Origin: Beijerinckiaceae bacterium
Lineage (GTDB): Bacteria; Pseudomonadota; Alphaproteobacteria; Rhizobiales; Beijerinckiaceae
Direction: 5' to 3'
Length of the DNA stretch: 34,146 nucleotides
Assembly: GCA_019747375.1 (NCBI GenBank)
Contig: JAIEQX010000191.1
Span: 1-34,146 of the forward strand
A model generated the notes under the pieces. The model was not told the DNA's origin and searched no databases. It worked only from the letters and a program-made list of their open reading frames with translations. The position numbers and the translations under genes were made by a program. Shown one piece after another: positions 32,452 through 34,146 of the stretch. Within the stretch, counting starts at the first letter, position 1. Every line of letters begins with the position of its first letter.

Positions 32452-32826
32452 TCAGCGCATGCCGAACTTGTCGCGGTCGAGCCCCTTGGCCGCGAGATCG
32501 TCGAGATAGTCCTGGAATCTGGCGTCCATGTTCTGGCCGAGGTCGCGCAGGAACGTCCAGGAGTAGATGCCTGTCGAATGCATGTCGTCAAAGCCGAGCC
32601 TGACCGCATAATTGCCGACAGCGTCCACCGACAGGATCGACACGTTGCGCTTGCCGCCGACGGTCTTGCGCTGCGCCGCCGAATGCCCCTGAACTTCCGC
32701 CGAGGGGCTGGCGACGCGCAGAAGCTCGGCCGGAAGGTCGAAACGAGAACCGTCGTCGAAAGCCACGCTCAACGTCCGGCGGTCCTTCGACAGACGCAGC
32801 TCGGTCGGCCAGATTTCGGCGCTCAT
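32452..32826 (-). CDS. DUF971 (gamma-butyrobetaine hydroxylase N-domain-like) protein
   Basis: This 124-residue soluble protein is of the DUF971 family, which corresponds to the small N-terminal domain of gamma-butyrobetaine hydroxylase. Typical features are the WPTELRLSKDRRTLSVAFDDG start, the PAELLRVASPSAEVQGHS core, and a C-terminal block with YAVRLGFDDMHSTGIYSWTFLRDLG. Standalone members are widespread and often lie near iron-sulphur or sulphur-relay genes. It overlaps the TusA gene by 4 nt (ATGA), which supports that association here. No catalytic residue can be pointed out. It is probably a housekeeping protein and not part of the catabolic cluster. Confidence 0.88.
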   Translation of the reverse strand: MSAEIWPTELRLSKDRRTLSVAFDDGSRFDLPAELLRVASPSAEVQGHSAAQRKTVGGKRNVSILSVDAVGNYAVRLGFDDMHSTGIYSWTFLRDLGQNMDARFQDYLDDLAAKGLDRDKFGMR

Positions 32827-33059
32827 GAGGGGGCTCCGGCTTTTTCGATGAGAAAGATCGTGCGCGCTTCGGCGCGCTCGGAAATCTCGACGCGGTCGCC
32901 GGTTTCACGAATGAGGTTGGGGATGTCGATGACCGCCATGGGGTCGGTGCAATGCACCTCCAGCCGGTCGCCCGGCGCAAGCCCCTTCAAGGCCTTCCTG
33001 GTCTTCAGCGCAGGCAGTGGGCATTTGAGCCCGGTGAGGTCGAGTTTCGTCATGGCCAT
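32823..33059 (-). CDS. tusA: TusA-family sulfurtransferase/sulphur-carrier protein
   Basis: This small protein has about 78 residues and the TusA fold pattern: LDLTGLKCPLPALKTRKAL at the N-terminus with the invariant CPxP cysteine (Cys13), then a GDRLEVHCTDPMAVIDIPNLI strand-helix block. TusA proteins relay persulphide sulphur for tRNA thiolation or molybdenum-cofactor enzymes. Two in-frame ATGs (33059 and 33053) are possible and neither has a good ribosome binding site; I use the first. The stop codon overlaps the start of the DUF971 gene. It is divergent from the WD40 gene, and the 142 bp between them hold both promoters, which I could not place. Confidence 0.87.
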   Translation of the reverse strand: MAMTKLDLTGLKCPLPALKTRKALKGLAPGDRLEVHCTDPMAVIDIPNLIRETGDRVEISERAEARTIFLIEKAGAPS

Positions 33060-33201
33060 GACGCATGAGATGGCCGAGGCGGGCGGCGCCGTCAACACAC
33101 AAGGCCGGAGGCGATGGACCGGCGGAGTTGGAAACACACTCCCGCCGCCCTAGTTTGTGACTGTGCGTCCTGCGAGCCTCGCGGGGCCGACGGGAGCGTT
33201 C

Positions 33202-34146
33202 ATGCGATTGCGACTTGCCCTGCTGGCGGCGCTGGCGATTTCGACGCCTGCGCTCGCGCAATCCGATCTGCGCGGCCATGGCGGGCCCGTGCGGGCCATC
33301 GCCACGAGTCCCGATGGCAAGCTGGCGCTCACGGGCAGTTTCGATCAATCGGCCATTCTCTGGTCGCTCGACCAGGGCGTCGCGCTTGCGGTGATGCGGG
33401 CGCATGAAGGCGCGGTGAACGCCGTCGCGGCCCTGCCGGATGGCGGCTTCGCGACCGCCGCGGAGGACGGCAAGATCGCGCTGTGGTCCGGCGGCGATCC
33501 GTCGAAGCCGTATGCGATGCTCGGCGTGCATGACGGGCCGATCTCGGCGCTGGCGATATCGCCCGACGGGCGTTCCATCGCATCGGCGTCGTGGGACTCC
33601 ACCGTGCGGGTCACCAATCTGGCAAGCCGCGAGTCGCGCGCGTTCACGGGCCATCAGGGCAACGTCAATGGCGTCGCCTTTTCGGCGGATGGCCGGACGC
33701 TCGTGAGCGCCGGCTATGACGCCACCCTGCGCCTCTGGCCGCTCGATGGCGGAACGCCTCGCATCGTCCGGCTCAACGCCGCCCTGAACGCATTGGCGCT
33801 CAGCGCCGCGGGAGACATGGCGGCCGGCGGCGCAGATGGTTCCGTCTTCATGCTTGGGCCGGATGGCGCGCTTGCGCGCACGATCGCCGCGGCCGAGACG
33901 CCCGTCATCGCGCTGGCCTTTTCACCTGACGGCGCCCGACTGGCGGCTGCGAGCCCGCGTGGCGCCGTCGCCGTGCTCGACGCCCGGACGGGCGCGCAGA
34001 TCTTCACGCTCAACGGCCCCGGACTGCCGGTCTGGTCGCTCGCCTATACGCGCGACGGCCGCCAATTGCTGACCGGCGGTGGCGACCGCATCGTACGCCG
34101 CTGGGATGCGCGAACCGGCGATCATCTCGGGCCGGTCGTGATCGAA
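33202..34146 (+). CDS. Exported WD40-repeat protein (3' end cut by window)
   Basis: The frame is open for 315 codons to the window end. A Sec signal peptide (1-20, ending PALAQ) is followed by about seven WD40 blades. Recurrent GH...V..(V/I)A.SPDG, SGS.D.....W units are visible, for example SPDGKLALTGSFDQSAILW, SPDGRSIASASWDSTVRV and SADGRTLVSAGYDATLRLW. The beta-propeller would therefore sit in the periplasm. Alphaproteobacterial proteins of this design often continue into a cytochrome c domain with a CxxCH motif, but that part is not visible here. A GGGAG lies shortly before the ATG at 33202. It is divergent from tusA, and its function is unknown. Confidence 0.88.
   Translation, partial: MRLRLALLAALAISTPALAQSDLRGHGGPVRAIATSPDGKLALTGSFDQSAILWSLDQGVALAVMRAHEGAVNAVAALPDGGFATAAEDGKIALWSGGDPSKPYAMLGVHDGPISALAISPDGRSIASASWDSTVRVTNLASRESRAFTGHQGNVNGVAFSADGRTLVSAGYDATLRLWPLDGGTPRIVRLNAALNALALSAAGDMAAGGADGSVFMLGPDGALARTIAAAETPVIALAFSPDGARLAAASPRGAVAVLDARTGAQIFTLNGPGLPVWSLAYTRDGRQLLTGGGDRIVRRWDARTGDHLGPVVIE

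Overview
The window is GC-rich, densely packed bacterial DNA. It looks like an accessory catabolic island of an alphaproteobacterium, most likely Hyphomicrobiales. This rests on gene content (many TTT/Bug receptors, a RibBX-type riboflavin protein, a phthalate-type Rieske module) and codon style; no rRNA, tRNA or other species marker is present. About 30 genes are intact. A glutathione transferase and a WD40 protein are cut by the two window ends. I saw no CRISPR array, insertion sequence, tRNA or prophage gene.

Layout. (1) 1-3914, minus strand: AraC-type regulator, two tandem TctC/Bug receptors and a GST. (2) 4166-8189, plus strand: RibBX, alpha/beta hydrolase, luciferase-like flavin monooxygenase, second alpha/beta hydrolase. 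(3) 8232-11470, minus: extradiol-type VOC dioxygenase, IclR regulator and FAD aromatic hydroxylase, behind a 35-bp palindrome that overlaps their promoter and ribosome binding site. (4) 11551-14658, minus: tctBAC tripartite tricarboxylate transporter. (5) 14931-15887, minus: an NAD-dependent epimerase. (6) 16163-18380, plus: cysteine-less isochorismatase-like hydrolase, dienelactone-hydrolase-like protein, SDR. (7) 18414-22090, minus: PDR-type reductase, Gfo/Idh/MocA dehydrogenase, MarR regulator, quinolinate phosphoribosyltransferase. (8) 22343-26423, plus: Rieske oxygenase, EutA-like ATPase and bicupin, closed by a strong terminator. (9) 26583-27635, plus: a fourth Bug receptor. (10) 27638-32282, minus: hydantoinase A/B pair plus a 3-hydroxyisobutyrate-dehydrogenase-like enzyme. 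(11) 32452-33059, minus: TusA and DUF971. (12) 33202-end, plus: an exported WD40 protein.

How it may work together. Uptake would be by the Bug/TctAB system. The oxygenase, reductase and Gfo/Idh/MocA dehydrogenase match the phthalate 4,5-dioxygenase and cis-dihydrodiol dehydrogenase set. They are transcribed divergently, and two near-identical palindromes, probably MarR sites, lie one in front of each arm. The hydroxylase, extradiol dioxygenase and MhpC-like hydrolases could carry out a meta-cleavage route. RibBX may raise flavin supply for the FMN monooxygenase. A true NadC in the phthalate-type operon raises the possibility that the substrate is a pyridine carboxylate rather than a benzene carboxylate. 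The least explained part is an EutA-type reactivase gene with no ethanolamine ammonia-lyase genes, paired with a bicupin inside the Rieske operon. All substrate assignments are inference.
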